From NCBI GenBank assembly GCA_029959085.1, contig JARWIR010000016.1, positions 7,547,441 through 7,611,440 on the forward strand: 64,000 bases of DNA, in the 5' to 3' direction. Positions 11,706 to 24,700 of the stretch are shown in pieces. Below the pieces are notes generated by a model. The model did no database searches. It saw nothing but the letters and a program-made list of their open reading frames with translations, and was not told the DNA's origin. Source of the stretch: Nemophila menziesii (Eukaryota > Streptophyta > Magnoliopsida > Boraginales > Hydrophyllaceae). A program made the translations under genes and the position numbers. Each line of letters begins with the position of its first letter. The stretch's first letter is position 1.

Positions 11706-12440
11706 CAAAAAAAATATATATAATAAGAAAATGTTAGAATATTAATATGCGTAACTAATTTATGATTTAAATATGAGAGGATGAAACTTTAGCTTAGCAT
11801 TCAAATTAGAAAGAATAGTTATGACTTTGAACAATTTAAAGCAATCCGTAAAGAGAGTGACACTCTCTTTAGATTGATTATCAGGAACCTGACACACTAA
11901 CTTAGCAACAATCACTTAAGTTTCATTGTTGGCTCGCACCAAATCTTTTTACACTCATGGAAGAGAGGATTGAAACTATGATACGAGAACACCTTAGCGA
12001 AATCAGTTGGTTCCCCTTGAACTTTAAACAATGCATCACAAAAATGATTGAGTGTGTATGTATGTTCAGTACTAAGGGTAGGTTGAAGAGGTATTCGCTT
12101 TGGGTCATCAATTTTTTGATATTTTTAGAGACGTCCAATTTATAAACAATTTTTTCATAGATGAAGCTCATTTTGTAAGTTTGTTTTGGGTCTAAGTCCA
12201 GATTGAACCTTGTCAGGACCGGCCCTAAGTGTATGAATTCAAGATAATCGGTAGTAAAGCTAGACTAATGTGAGGGATCAGAGGATTCTCATAAAGATGA
12301 TTCTTCCATGAATGGTGTTGTCAATCTGCAAATGTACAAAATTTACCCAATAGTACTTCGAAAGATCGAGATTCATGTCCAAGGAATTAGGAAGGCTAGT
12401 CTTGTGCTTTAGATTGGTTAAGAATAATTCATTATGCGAA
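11706..12440. other. Stretch with an unidentified degraded minus-strand frame
   Basis: On the minus strand at about 11920-12220, adjoining frames encode peptides such as KMSFIYEKIVYKLDVSK and, one frame over, NHFCDALFKVQGEPTDF. They look like a frameshifted coding relic, but I do not recognise the family. Nothing else is seen here. Confidence 0.3.
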
Positions 12441-12559
12441 AAAAAAAATTAAATAGGACATATGGATTGGATTACACTTAACTACTTTTAAAGTAAAAGA
12501 CTAGATATGCAAAAAATAGATTATAAGGTGAGAAGTTGAGTTTGGGACAATTGGATTCA

Positions 12560-13909
12560 CCTAAATTCAGTATTGAGTAATTTTATCTAATAAGGGAAAG
12601 ATTGATAAGTGTGCATTAACTGGGATTCAACATTAACAGTAAACCCCTTCCGAGTGATTATTGTTCTACTCTCAAGGTTATGGAACCCCTCCCGGGTGGA
12701 CCAAGATACCCTATAAAGTGCTAAGAACTCATACCTACATCACGGCTATTCATCATCTAATATCTTCCGATTCAATGGAATAATACACTCGCAATATACC
12801 TCGATCTACACTTAAACCTCCCACACGGGTATAAATCGAGGATAAAAGATAATCAATCAATTGGCCAAATTAATCAATCACAATTCAACATAAGATAAAG
12901 AGGAACATATCAACATCAATCTTAATTAAGCTAATTTGCCCCTAATTACAATAAAATGCCCAAAAGTAAATTAAGGTTTTCTCCAAATTCGGTTAGGGAT
13001 TTAGCTCATACTTCTAAGAAAATAAAACAAAATAAAATAATCTAGCATGCAATAATTAAAATAAATAAAATAAATAAAATAAATAAAATAAATAAAATAA
13101 ATAAAATAAATAAAATAAATAAAATAAATAAAATAAATAAAATAAATAAAATAAATAAAATAAATAAAATGAATAAAAATAAAGGAATTTACAATATTTT
13201 TGGTGAAAAATAATGAAACTTGAAGATGAATCCCTCTTTCCAATCTCTCATTCTCAAACTTTTGCTCCTCTGATTTGTTGTTATGAGTTGTCCTAGAAGA
13301 AATGAAAGAGAAGGCTTTTATAGATCCTAATTCGTGATTTATACTAGATGGGCTTGCTCTATGGGTTGAAAGTACTTAAATGTGGAGAAATCCTGGTTTT
13401 GTGCATGTATGCCACACGTGGGTCACTAAAACGATCATATCTCGACCTTCTAAACTCCGAATCGCATTCGATTTTTTTCCATGTGTTCATCTTTCCGAGA
13501 GCTTTCCATCCATCTATGCATCAACCCCAAACTCTTCTCAGATTATCCTGGGAGTCAATTCCAATATTTCGGCATAATCGTAAAACCTTCTTTTCTTGAA
13601 CATTAAGTCAACTCTTGACTTTCCGGGTTACTTTTTGGTCTCTTTTCACTTCCTTAGAGGTTTATCGTCACTTTTCCGAATCCTTTTCCAATCCATGAGT
13701 TGTAAGAGTCCACGTGTTTCTTATGAGTTTCACCTATAACGCACAAAACACCTCAATATGCTCCAAAAACACGAGAATCATTAACATTAGCCTAAGACTC
13801 GAAATATATCAAATAAGGAGATAAAATCCCAACCTTTAGACTCGAAAACCCTCAATAATAGATGTCTCAGAATATTAAATATAAGGCCAAAAGGCGAGAC
13901 ATCAAATGG
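12560..13909 (-). mobile_element. LTR-like segment, antisense, Athila-like LTR superfamily
   Basis: The right end reads ...ggcgagacatca, the complement of the TGATGTCTC start shared by the gypsy LTRs of this window. Internal landmarks match in order on the minus strand: a 'ctataaa' TATA-type site near 13317-13323 and a 'ctttccgaga' block near 13490. A region near 12640-12720 resembles the LTR 3' third. The left boundary and target duplication were not found, so this is a diverged or truncated LTR. The 9-bp minisatellite lies inside it. Confidence 0.5.
13057..13170. repeat. 9-bp minisatellite (TAAATAAAA)n
   Basis: About 12 perfect tandem copies of the 9-mer taaataaaa, preceded by degenerate units from about 13020. 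Because the period is a multiple of three, it creates a spurious repetitive Phe-Ile-Tyr frame on the minus strand. Confidence 0.95.
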
Positions 13910-14852
13910 ACAAAAAGTTTATAAGTTTGTCATCAAGGATAAGAATTTGCTTCGAATTTTACTTAATCTTTTCACAAAGATATTTCTTCATGACAATCTA
14001 AATATTTCAGACAAGATTGTTATTTGGCCGAAAAGAAATATCCTACATATAGCAGAAAGAGAAATACAGTTACATTATACATCTACTAATCTACATATTT
14101 TAAACAAGACTTCAGCTTAGGAAATTCGACATATATTATGAAATTCAGTGAGAAATCAAACACAATCTGAGGTAAAGGTGTTGTTCTAGCAACACTTCGT
14201 CTAGAGCATTTTGTAAGAATGTCAGCCAAGATATTATGAGATCGTTAATATGCAAACACTTAATTGTTGAAAGGTCACCAATAAAGCTTTTGATCATTTT
14301 AATAAATCGGTTGAATAATTCATCAAGTTGTTGACGAGTTTTACATACCCTAAATTAAATCAAGAGTATCATAGTAAAACATTTACTCGCGTTATACAAC
14401 CCAGTGAATAGTTACACAACTTCAAGTAATCAAAAAGATCACCCTCAATTGGTGTGTTGCACCAAATTATTTGAGTTCTTTTGGATATACCCTTTTTATT
14501 TTCAATAACAACACCGTCTATCCCTATGTACATTTGTGCGTCAAAATATGCATGACTATGAGATAAACTTTTATGTGTAGAGAAGTCGGGGACTGAGTTT
14601 TCTTGAAATTAAAACATATTTTTATCCAAAGCATATACTGTGAAATTCTCACTAACCAATAGATTATTTTTTAAAAGAGTATATCTTTCGCACTAGTATC
14701 TATTATCAAACATACCGGCCATCTTGCACTTCTTGATGTTACAAAACATATTAAGAATGTATGTCGAAGTAGTTTTTCTCCCATCCATTATCTGTAACAC
14801 CGAAACAACCTTTGTAATTCAAGACCGAAAGGGTTCCAAAGAGTTAAGGTAT
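13910..14852 (-). pseudogene. LINE relic, 3' part (RNase H end), cut off by the gypsy element
   Basis: Read on the minus strand, broken frames just left of the gypsy element resemble the end of a plant LINE RNase H domain, for example LDELFNRFIKMIKSF followed by NRSHNILADILTK near 14220-14320. This is the expected continuation of the LINE at 24823-27750, which stops within its zinc-finger region at the other side of the element; ggtat is duplicated at both junctions. Stop codons are frequent. The 3' end near 13910-14100 is not sharply defined. Confidence 0.5.
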
Positions 14853-16412
14853 TGATGTCTCCCCATTTTTTATGAATTAATATTAAGTGGAGACATCATT
14901 TTTAGTGTTTTAGGAAGTCTAGTAGTCGATTTTCACATGATATATTGCACATTCCTATTTCTAGTCTTGATTTAATGATTTATTATTTTTAGAGCATATT
15001 GGGTTTAATTAATTATTTAGTGTGAAGTTTTAAAGATATATATGGAGATTAATTAGATGCCAAGTCAATTCTAAGAGATAAAGGAAAGAATATATACATA
15101 GAAATTGGAGAAGAAAAAGGAAAAGCTAAGATATGGAAAGATAAAGTTGCCAAATAAATATGAATTTCAGCACCTACGACCATAGAAGTGATCATAATTC
15201 AAGATTGGATAGGAATTTAGAAGAATGGTCTAAAGCAAAGTTAAAGAGCTTTCCGAGACGACCAGTTTCAACTATTGGAACACATCAAACAGATATGTAT
15301 TGAAAGAGTTATGGCCAAAACAAAACAACGGCAGATTATAACCTTTTCTATACTTTAGGGTTACGAGTTTGAGTTGGGCTTGGAGTCCAAGTTACTTGTC
15401 TTCCACTCCAAGAAAACGAATTAGGTCTTCCTAAACACCTATAAATACACCCTTAAACCATTGTAAACATGTCCTTGCTTAGTGCCAAGTATAGTCTTAG
15501 TCCTTACTTGTATTTTTTCAGTTTTAAATAGTAGCTTAGTACTTTAATTTAATATTCATACTTAGTATCAAGCTATTCATCCAAGAAGCAAGCTGACTTG
15601 TAGAAGAAGACAAGAAGCACGAAGTTGGAGAGTGACAAACTCCTCTTCTACATCTCTCCTTCTCTATATTTATGGTAATTGGCTATAGATTTGTAGCTTC
15701 ACCATATTTCTAAGCTTTTATTCTGTAAGTTTTACTTTTAATTGTTGGGTTATTATTTGTCTTAAATTTCATAATACTATTTGCTATTTTAATTGATTTG
15801 AGCTTGGCGTATATTGTTATTATGTGTTTTCACTTATCGTTTCAGCCCTAGATTTGGCCAATCTTAGGACTATCCTTAGTAATTCAATTATTGACAACAC
15901 CACATAATCGTCCAGTAGTGGCGCTACCTAGATAGTCATAAAGGTTTGATTTAACCACCAATCATTACTTAAGGTTTCTTTACCCAAGATCCTTGTAGTG
16001 GAGAGGTTTCTCCTAGTTCTCCCTGGCGGGGGTTAGGTAGAATTTAGAATCCCGGTTAATATATAATGCTCAATTCACCATAAGATTAGAATAACTTAGT
16101 AATAGACTCATATTAGTGACCCTAATCTATCTGACATACATTCATATTTATTTATCTGCATTCGTAATTGTTTATTTTATATTAGATATTTATTCATCTT
16201 ATCTTATTTTTATCTAAACATATTAATTCATCTGCGCTTATTTGATACAAGTAGATCTAACAGATTAAATCCCTGCAGATGAACTTGACTTATCATTAAA
16301 ACTTGCAAATGATCTATAATACTTGCAGTGAATTTCTCGTGGTAGACAAGGGTGTGTGTCCTTTATTATTATCTTATTTATCTATTATTTTATCACACCT
16401 TTGCCCCCACCA
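14853..16412 (+). repeat. 5' LTR of the Athila-like element
   Basis: 1560 bp, TG...CA ends. Landmarks shared with the other LTRs in the window are the TGATGTCTCC start, the 'gctttccgagacga' block near 15250, the TATA-type site at 15440, and the 'atcacacctttgcccccacca' end. The partner LTR is at 21744-24817 and is 1559 bp once its insertion is removed. Confidence 0.95.
15440..15447 (+). promoter_or_regulatory. LTR TATA box
   Basis: tataaata within cctataaatacaccc, the likely core promoter of the retrotransposon. The same motif recurs at the equivalent place in the 3' LTR (23845-23852) and in the solo LTR (22855-22862). Confidence 0.7.
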
Positions 16413-16418
16413 AGTTTT

Positions 16419-16436
16419 TGGCGCCGCTGTCGGGGA
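16419..16436 (+). promoter_or_regulatory. Primer-binding site, tRNA-Asp type
   Basis: TGGCGCCGCTGTCGGGGA, six bases after the LTR. It matches the complement of the plant tRNA-Asp 3' end apart from two positions. The same site follows the LTR at 47590-47607 and, on the minus strand, at 42879-42896. tRNA-Asp priming is usual for Athila-type elements. Confidence 0.85.
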
Positions 16437-16540
16437 TTTATCTTTAAGTTAAATCTATTTTGTGTTTATTTAGTGTAGAAGTTTTTATTTATTTTCAGTT
16501 TTACGCGTTCTTTTTGTTTTTGTCTTTCTCAGGATTTTAG

Positions 16541-18802
16541 ATGGCTAATCAACAGTTAGAGCTAGGTTTTCCTGGTCAGTTCTGAGTGAAACCCATTGGG
16601 ATTCGCATTCCAACTATTCAAGTCGTTAGATTCAAGCCCGATCCTGACATGATTAATCAATTCGCGAGCTTTGGGAAATATAGTGGTGATACACATCAAG
16701 ATCTGGTCCGATCTGTTCAGGAATTCATACAATTTTGTGATGCCTACATTAATGAAGGTGTGACGCAAGAACATATGTATTATTTAATGTTTCAATTTTT
16801 CTTGACCGGGAAAGCAAGCGATTGGTTAGATGATCAACCTCCCGAGCTAATAACAAATTGGGACAAGATTCAAGCAAGATTCGTTGATCAATTTTATCCT
16901 ACAAGTATGCGAGTGAAGGAACTATTGGAGCTTATGAATTTCTTACAAAAAGCCGGAGAGAGTGTTGGTGAAGCATGGACGAGATTTCAAAAGAAGTTGG
17001 CAAGATGTCCAATACATGGATACACGCCAAAATTAAAATTATCCATGTTCTACAATGGACTCAATATAGAGTCAAGGCTGAGAGTAGATGATATGGGTCG
17101 TGGTAGTTTTGTCTCTATGGATCCGAAAGAAGCAAAGAGTGGTATGGAAACAATCATCAAGACCGACATAAGTTGGCCACAAGAACAAACTCCTACCACT
17201 AATATAGAAACAGAGGCGAGGTTTTCAAGCTTGCAAGATCAAATACAAAAACTCGCGATAGCAGTTAATGAAAGCATCCAAATGCCACCTTAACAGTTAT
17301 ACCTGCAAGAACAAGCCTATGAAAATCAAGCTAATCATCTACCGAGCTACAATGTGCACAATGGAAGTCAAGCTCCATCACGTCCTCAAGAAGACATCAC
17401 TGAGTTTAAAGAGACTATTAGTCAATTCATCAACTTCTCAAAGGAAAATATGAGCAGACTTGAGTCAAAGATCGATGCATCAATAGTGCAAAGCCTGCAA
17501 CAACAGAATCAAGATCTGAAACAACATAATCAACTTTTGGAGAAGAATGTGATGCGTCTCACTACAATCATAGAACATATGCAAAGTCAACTCCTATAAT
17601 TGACGCAAAATAAAACTTCTAACATGAAGAAGATCCAATACATTGACGACAAGGTGAAGACTATTAGTCTTCAAGTTCAAAAGATGAAAGAACACGATGA
17701 GACAATTATCGAAGCGCTACCATTTCTATCAAAAGGGGATGTTCTAACAAACCCGTCAAACGTAGATATGATGAACTTAGATGAGATAATTGTTGAAGAT
17801 TGGGTTGAAGAGGTTGAACAAGATGATATTAAGAAGCCAAGAGTGGTTGGTGAACCAAGAGTTTAAGAGAGAAATAGAGTTAGACAACCACCCCTACATT
17901 GCTATGATCCCGTAAACGAGAAACAAGAAAAGTGTATGGAGGCGTTAAAACAAGTGAAAATTAACGTCCATTTACTCGAAGCTATGAAAGGAAGGCGAGA
18001 CTATGATCAATTATTTATGGAGGCAATCTCCAATAAGGAAAGGTTCACAAGAGCCAAGTGTGTAGCAATCAATAAAGGGATATCAACACAAGTTCAGAGA
18101 ACATTACCACCGAAGCGTAAAGATCCTGGAGATTTTAACTTCTCAATCAAAATAGGTGGTATATTTTATGGAAAAGCAATGTGTGATTTAGGGGAAAGTG
18201 TGAATATCATGCCCAAAAGTGTATTCGAGAAGATTGGCATTAGTGATGCGAAACCGACATCCGTAATCTTACAACTTGCAGATCAATCAACATCAAAGCC
18301 GTGGGGAGTAATCGAGGACGTGCTCGTCCAAGTAGGTAAACTTGTTATTCCCACAGACTTTATTATTCTTGACTATAAAGCAGATAAAAACGTCCCATTT
18401 ATTCTTGGGCGTCCAATCCTATCCACTGGCGACACCATAGTGAATGTGAACGAAGGAACCGTGACTCTTAGTATTGAAGATGATTCTGAAGCATTCTATG
18501 TTTCCGTAAAGAAGAAGAAAAAGAAGTCACAAGAACTATATCTAATCAAAATTGTAACCAAGAAGCCAGAACCTACAAGCCCCCAAGAAACCATGGGAAA
18601 AGAAATTGAGTTTGGGGTGGGAGACAAGGTAGCATGGAAACCTCCCTTTCCCAAACATCACCGTTCTTGGATAGGGTCATACGTCATCATGCAAATTATC
18701 TCAGCAGGAGTGGTCGAAATAAAAGCTATCGAAGGTTGCAAGCTCAAGTTGGTAAGTGTTAATCACCTCACTTACTGCTGGGGAGGCTATAAAAAAAATT
18801 AA
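16541..18802 (+). pseudogene. gag-protease polyprotein fused to integrase tail, four in-frame stops
   Basis: One frame runs from the ATG at 16541 (MANQQLELG) to 18802, broken by stops at 16583 (TGA), 17291, 17597 and 17864 (TAA), with no frameshift. The first part is a Ty3/gypsy capsid-type Gag (LMFQFFLTGKASDWL; FVDQFYPTSMRVKEL). A coiled-coil-like Gln/Asn/Leu-rich stretch follows. From about 18130 comes an Athila-type aspartic protease: GGIFYGKAMCDLGESVNIMP, where most relatives have DLGAS, then ILGRPIL. From about 18600 the frame goes straight into an integrase C-terminal tail (GDKVAWKPPF, SWIGSYV, VNHLTYCWGG). RT, RNase H and the integrase core are missing. Compared with the copy at 47695, about 165 bp of the linker is also deleted. 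At least two stops are simple CAA-to-TAA changes relative to that copy. Confidence 0.9.
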
Positions 18803-21729
18803 TCGAGGTAACTCGTCTAACTTTGAAAGACATTATACGAAAGTGCCCTCTGGGAGACATCCCATAGTATTTTATGTTGTTATATTTTAGTTTAGTTAAA
18901 TTGTTTTTAGTTTATATTGCATATTTGAGAAAGGTATTAGTGTTTTTGATGTTCAGTTATTAAAGAAATCGAGTGAAGAAAAACGAATTTTTTAGGCAAA
19001 TTCTGACCTGCCCACTGGTATGCCGTCCACATGACCGGTATGTCGGCGGGTCGAAAACACGAGCCCTCGGGTACACGCTTAAGGTTCTTTGCCAGGAGAT
19101 GATTTTCGAAATCTTACCGCACCGGTATGCCGACCCATACCGTCGGTATGCCGGTCAGTCAAAAAGGGGAGCCCTCGGGTTCACGAATAGGGTTTTTTGC
19201 CGAAGGGGAGTTTTCAAAGAAGAGCATCATCGGTATGCCGGTCCGTACTGCTGGAGAGAGAAAAAGTTGCATCTTTTTTTGTTATAAAGAAGAGGAGGTG
19301 AATTCTAGTCCGAATTTCTCAATCCTTAAGCCTCAGTTTCTTCTCCAAACTTCTCCCAACTCCATTAAAGCTTCAACAAACCTTCACCTAACATCAAAAC
19401 ACTACCAAATCACCATGAATTTACATCCAAATCCTTCCCTACACCATTAAAAAGAATATTAAATCACCCAAATCATATCAAAACACCTAGAGACCAAGAA
19501 TCAAAACCATGAATTTTAAAATCTTTTTCCAAAATTCCTTAAACACATATCATCAAAGCTTGATTCCATCATACCCACATAGAGTATTATCATCCTAAGA
19601 CCTTTCCTAACCCAAATAAAGCTTGTTCCACCTATGATCAAGAGTTAAAAATTTCAAGAGTGCTCAAAGCTTTGAGTTGAGGGTCAAAAGAGATGACAAA
19701 AAGAACAAAGATATTATTAAGGGATATGAAGAATCAAAGCAAGGTATTGGGTAAGATCAAGAAGATTTCAATTGAGATGGATACTACTTCGGGAATAAAC
19801 TACAAGGTAAATCAGATCAAGAGAATAGAGGAAAGCTAGCTGTGGTAAATTCAAAGAGCAAAAGGGTTTGAAATTTCATAAGGAAGACACCACAACCTCT
19901 AAAAATCAAGCATCCTTTAACCTAAGATGAGCAAAGCTTCTGGGACGCTAGTAGCTGTCGCCACAACAACATATTCCCGGATGAACACCTTCACATGAGA
20001 GAGTATTCAAGAGAAAAGTTGGAAGAAGATAAACAAGAGATTTCTAGAGTGTGATTGATTGGGATGGAGCATAAGAGGATGTAAGGGAAAGTGACATTGG
20101 TGATACATGAAGTTTGCGTACATGAAAGCACTGCACCCTAATCCGGGTATTAATCAAGCGAGGCGATAGCCTCTAAGAGTATGTTTTCTTTCTTCCTTAC
20201 CATTTCTTTATGTGCAATATCTGTACAATTTTAGTTTTTTAATTTTTATTTTTATTTTTGAGTCTTTTCGAGTCGTGGGGACATGACTCATTTTTGAGTT
20301 TGGGGTGTGGGGATTCGTTGTCCCTCATCTTCATTTTTATGTGTTTTATAGTTTTTTTTAGGTAAAATTAATTTTTTTGAAGGAGTAGATGTATGTAGAG
20401 TGTGTTTAATAGCTTAAAAGAATACGCTCAGTAAGTCAATGATAGTAAGTAGTATGTTTATGAGCTATTTTAGTTTGTATGCTTTGAGTATTTGCAGGAA
20501 AACACACATTGATAGTAAAGAAAAGATTAGTTAGCAATGCGAGTGAAAGTATGTTCGATCTCAGGGAGCCATGCGTGGTGTGTAGGCCGTGAGATCCAAG
20601 CTAGTTGATAAACCCATTTGAAGAACGTGCTAAAGGTAAGAGAATAACGAAATTGCATAGTTTAGAAAGTGATTAAGGCGGTTCTTTGATAAGCCCTTTG
20701 TTGCCTTTTAGTTTGCTGTCCAGTTATTATTTTATATCCTTACCAGCCCCTTCTAGCCTTTATAAAGCCTTTTTATTAGCCACATTATAAGCCATATCCC
20801 TTTAGATTATAGGACTTTTCTATATGACCCGCACTCGAATCGCGATGCATAGACAATTGTTATAGAGCTTGAGTTTGGGGTGGTGGGTCCACCATTATGG
20901 GAATTATTATTGGGTTAGGATTTTTGAGCTTATTAATTGTGCTCTAGTATTATTTTGATGATGAATCACATGTTTATATTGTAACCCTTTTCCAGGGTAA
21001 AAGTGAATGAAAAAAGATAAAAAGCATGAAAAGAAAAGAAAAAAATCTATGAGAAAAATAGCATGATATCTCATCATCAAAAAGAGAGTCATAGCTATAC
21101 AAAAGATATGAAAATAATATATATATTTGGACCGGCAAAGTGGAATTTTTATGTAAACATCTTTATGTTTTAATTGGGTTATTGGGGACGCTACTTTGTG
21201 CATCAAGAAATCATTGGGTTGAGTGAGAAACGTTTTATGAGAGTAACTCAATCTCTAGGGCGATTTGTTGATGGCTAGTGAGGAGGGAGCCAAAAGCTCA
21301 CTCTAAATTATCCAAATTTACTTATCATACCATCCCTAAGCCAACATTACAACCTTATAGACCTTTTGATTCTTTGCTATGTAATCTAGAAATGATTGAG
21401 CCGATAGAGATTTGTTAAGTGGATCTTTGGATACTAGTGAAGTTCGATGAACAATCTATAGCCTCCTTGGTGAACTGAGTAAAGTTCCTCTCCTTCTTAC
21501 ATTGCGAAGCTAATCTAATCTTGAATTCAAGTCGTGTTGATGGTAGATATGACAAGTGTGCAGGTATGTAGTTTGTAAATATTAATACATGAAATTTTTC
21601 TGAGTAGTTTCTTTGAGTCTATTCTATATATTATTCTATCTTCTTTTCCTCTGTGCTTAATTGACCAAAATGTGTATTTAGAGACATCCCTTTGTTTTTA
21701 TCTTTATTGTATCGGGACGATACAACTTT
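18803..21729 (+). other. Long non-coding interior of the gypsy element
   Basis: No open frame of recognisable family on either strand. It contains a GC-rich tandem duplication at 19015-19240 and adenine-rich sequence at about 19300-20100. Athila elements often carry a long region, with or without an env-like ORF, between the integrase and the 3' LTR; no such ORF remains here. Confidence 0.7.
19015..19240 (+). repeat. Two tandem units of about 108 bp (ggtatgccg motif)
   Basis: The motif cggtatgccg or close variants recurs at about 19016, 19035, 19122, 19143 and 19230, giving a period of 107-108 bases. Each unit also contains gagccctcgggt and a following agggttt or aggttct block. The units are diverged. 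The region is clearly more GC-rich than the surrounding element. Confidence 0.75.
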
Positions 21730-21743
21730 GAGTTGGGGGGTCT
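21730..21743 (+). promoter_or_regulatory. Polypurine tract
   Basis: gagttggggggtct directly upstream of the 3' LTR start, the place of plus-strand priming. Confidence 0.75.
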
Positions 21744-24700
21744 TGATGTTTCCCCATTTGTGATGAATTAATATTAAGTGGAGGCATCATTTTAAGTGTT
21801 TTAGGAAGTCTAGTAGTCGATTTTCACATGATATATTGCACTTTCCTATTTCTAGTCTTGATTTAATGATTTATTATTTTTAGAGCATATTGGGTTTAAT
21901 TATTTATTTAGTGTGAAGTTTTAAAGATATATATGGAGATTAATTAGATGCCAAGTCAATTCTAGCAGATAAAGGAAAGAAGATATACATGAAATTGGAG
22001 AAAAGAAAGGAAACACTAAGATATGGAAATATAAAGTTGCCAAATAAATCTGAATTCCAGCACCTACGACCATAGAAGTGATTACAACTCAAGATTGGCT
22101 AGGAATTTGGAAGAATGGTCCGAAGGAAAGTTAAAGAGCTTTCCGAGACGATAAGTTTCAACTATTGGAACACATCAAACGGATAAGTATTGAAAGAGTT
22201 ATGGCTAAAACAAAACAGCGGCATATTATTACCTTTTCTATATTTTAGGGTTACGAATTTGAGTTGGGCTTGGAGTCCAAGTGATGTCTCCTCATTTGTG
22301 ATAATAAAATCTATGTCTGAGACATCATTTTAGGCGTATTTATTAGTTTATAGGTCAATTTTAGCTTGATTTAGTACACTTTTCTATTTTGGGTCTTGAA
22401 TTAATTAATTATTATTTTTAGAGCATGTTGGGTTTAATTATTTATTTAAGTGTGAAGCTTTAGAGATATATGGTAATTAATTAGAGTCCAAGTTGGTAAA
22501 GAGAGCTAAAGGAAAGAAGATAAACATGGAAATTGGAGATAAAAGAAAGAAAAGCTAAAAACATGGAAAAGGAAAAACTGCCTTAAATATGAATTTCTGC
22601 ACCTACGACCACAAATCAGCTTATATCTTAAAAACAGTGAGGAATCTGGAGAAACGGTCAAGATCAAAGTTGAATATCTTTCCGAGACGATAAATTTGGT
22701 ATACTCATACGCATCAATCGGAGAAGTATTGAAGCTGTTAGGACCAAAAGAAAAACGGGGCTGATTGCATGTTTTTGGGCTACGAATTTGAGTTGGGCTT
22801 GGAGCCCATATCTACCTTTTCCTTCAAGAAAACGAATTAGGTCAACCTATACACTATAAATACAACCTCTTAACAGTCTTAAATCATCCTTGTTGAAACC
22901 TTAAACCAAGAGGAAGCTTACAACACAAGAAAAGAAGTCTGGAAGGAGTTGTTCATCACAATGTCTTCTTCTACCTCTAAATTTGTAATTTCTTTCCTTT
23001 CTTGCATTAGTATGAACTAAATATCTTTTAGCTTGAGTTTTAGCATATATCTATGAACCCTAGTTTTGGTTGACATGTATCTAATTTGGGAATTCTATGT
23101 TTTAAATTGAATTATTGTTTTTATTCTCTGTTTATGTGTTTGGATTAATATTCTGTGTTCTTGTGGAACCGCGACCATATAGAATTACCATCTAGTAGTT
23201 AGGTCACCATTGACAACGGTGTTTAATTACATGTTTAGCACATAACGTCTAGTATTCGGTTTAGATCTGACAAATCAACCTAACTAGATAATCACTATGG
23301 TTTAGTATATATTGCTATTTACCAATTGCAGGAACAGTTTGCTTAGGACCCCTTATTGACATAGGTAAATCCTATTTAAAACTACCTAGCGCAATTGGAA
23401 CCGATTATTGAAATACTACATAATTCACCCTTACATGTTTAGAACGGCAAAACTAGTGGGGATTACATGTTATAGACTCAAGCTATATTTTCATACTACT
23501 TCTTCTCATGCATTTAATTTTCTGTCTTTTCTTTCGTAGTTTAATTTAGTTTAATTGAAAACCAAATAAATATCTATTTGTCTTTATTTTTCTCGCGTTC
23601 TATTTGTTCTAGCTTTAATTGCACTTGATTTTTGCATAAGATTCCCCCAACCTTCGTAGTCTCTGCGGAACGAATCTTACTTATTTACTAAAACTTGCAT
23701 ACGATCTGTATACTTGCAGAACCGTGCTCAGTCTAGGGTGTTTATTTGCACTTTATTTATATCATATTTTATCACACCCTAGGCCCCACCACCAAGTTAC
23801 TTGTCTTCCACTCCAAGTAAACGAATTAGGTCTTCCTAAACACCTATAAATACACCCTTAAACCATTGTAAACACGTCCTTACTCAGTTCTAAGTATAGG
23901 CTTAGTCCTTACTTGTAATTTCTCAGTTTTAAATAGTAGCTTAGTCCTTTAATTTAATATTCATCCTTAGTATCAAGCTATTCATCCAAGAAGAAAGATG
24001 ACCTATAGAAGAAGACAAGAAGCACGAAGTTGGAGAGTGATAAACTCCTCTTCTACATCTCTCCTTCTCTATATTTAGGGTAATTAGTTATAGATTTGTG
24101 GCTTCACCATATTTCTAAGCTTTTATTCTGTAAGTTTTACTTTTAATTGTTGGGTTATTATTTTGTCTTAAATTTCATAATACTATTTGTTATTTTAATT
24201 GATTTGAGCTTGGTGTATATTGTTATTATGTGTTTTGACTTATCGTTTCAGCCCTAGATTTGGCCAATCTTAGGACTATCCTTAGTAATTCAATTATTGA
24301 CAACACCACATAATCGTCTAGTAGTGACCCTACCTAGATAGCCATAAAAGTTTGATTTAACCACCAATCATTACTTAAGGTTTCTTTACCCAAGATGCTA
24401 GTAGTGGAGAGGTTGCTCCTAGTTAACCCTGACAGGGGTTAGGTAGAATTTAGAATCCTGGTTAATATATAATTCTCAATTCACCATAAGATTAGAATAA
24501 CTTAGTAATAGACTCATATTAGTGACCCTAATCTATCTGACTTACATTCATATTTATTTATCTGTATTTGTAATTGTTATTTTATATCAGATATTTATTC
24601 ATCTTATCCTATTTTTATCTAAACATCTAAATTCAACTACGCTTATTTAATACAAGTAGATCTAGTGGATTAAATCCCTGTGAACGAACTTGACTTATCA

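Noticed and set aside
13001..13243. Repetitive Phe-Ile-Tyr protein on the minus strand
   Set aside because: It is a direct product of the 9-bp TAAATAAAA minisatellite read in a fixed frame.
20907..21251. 114-codon minus-strand frame in the gypsy interior, considered as an env-like ORF
   Set aside because: It is on the opposite strand to the element, Phe/His-rich, and has no envelope-like organisation.
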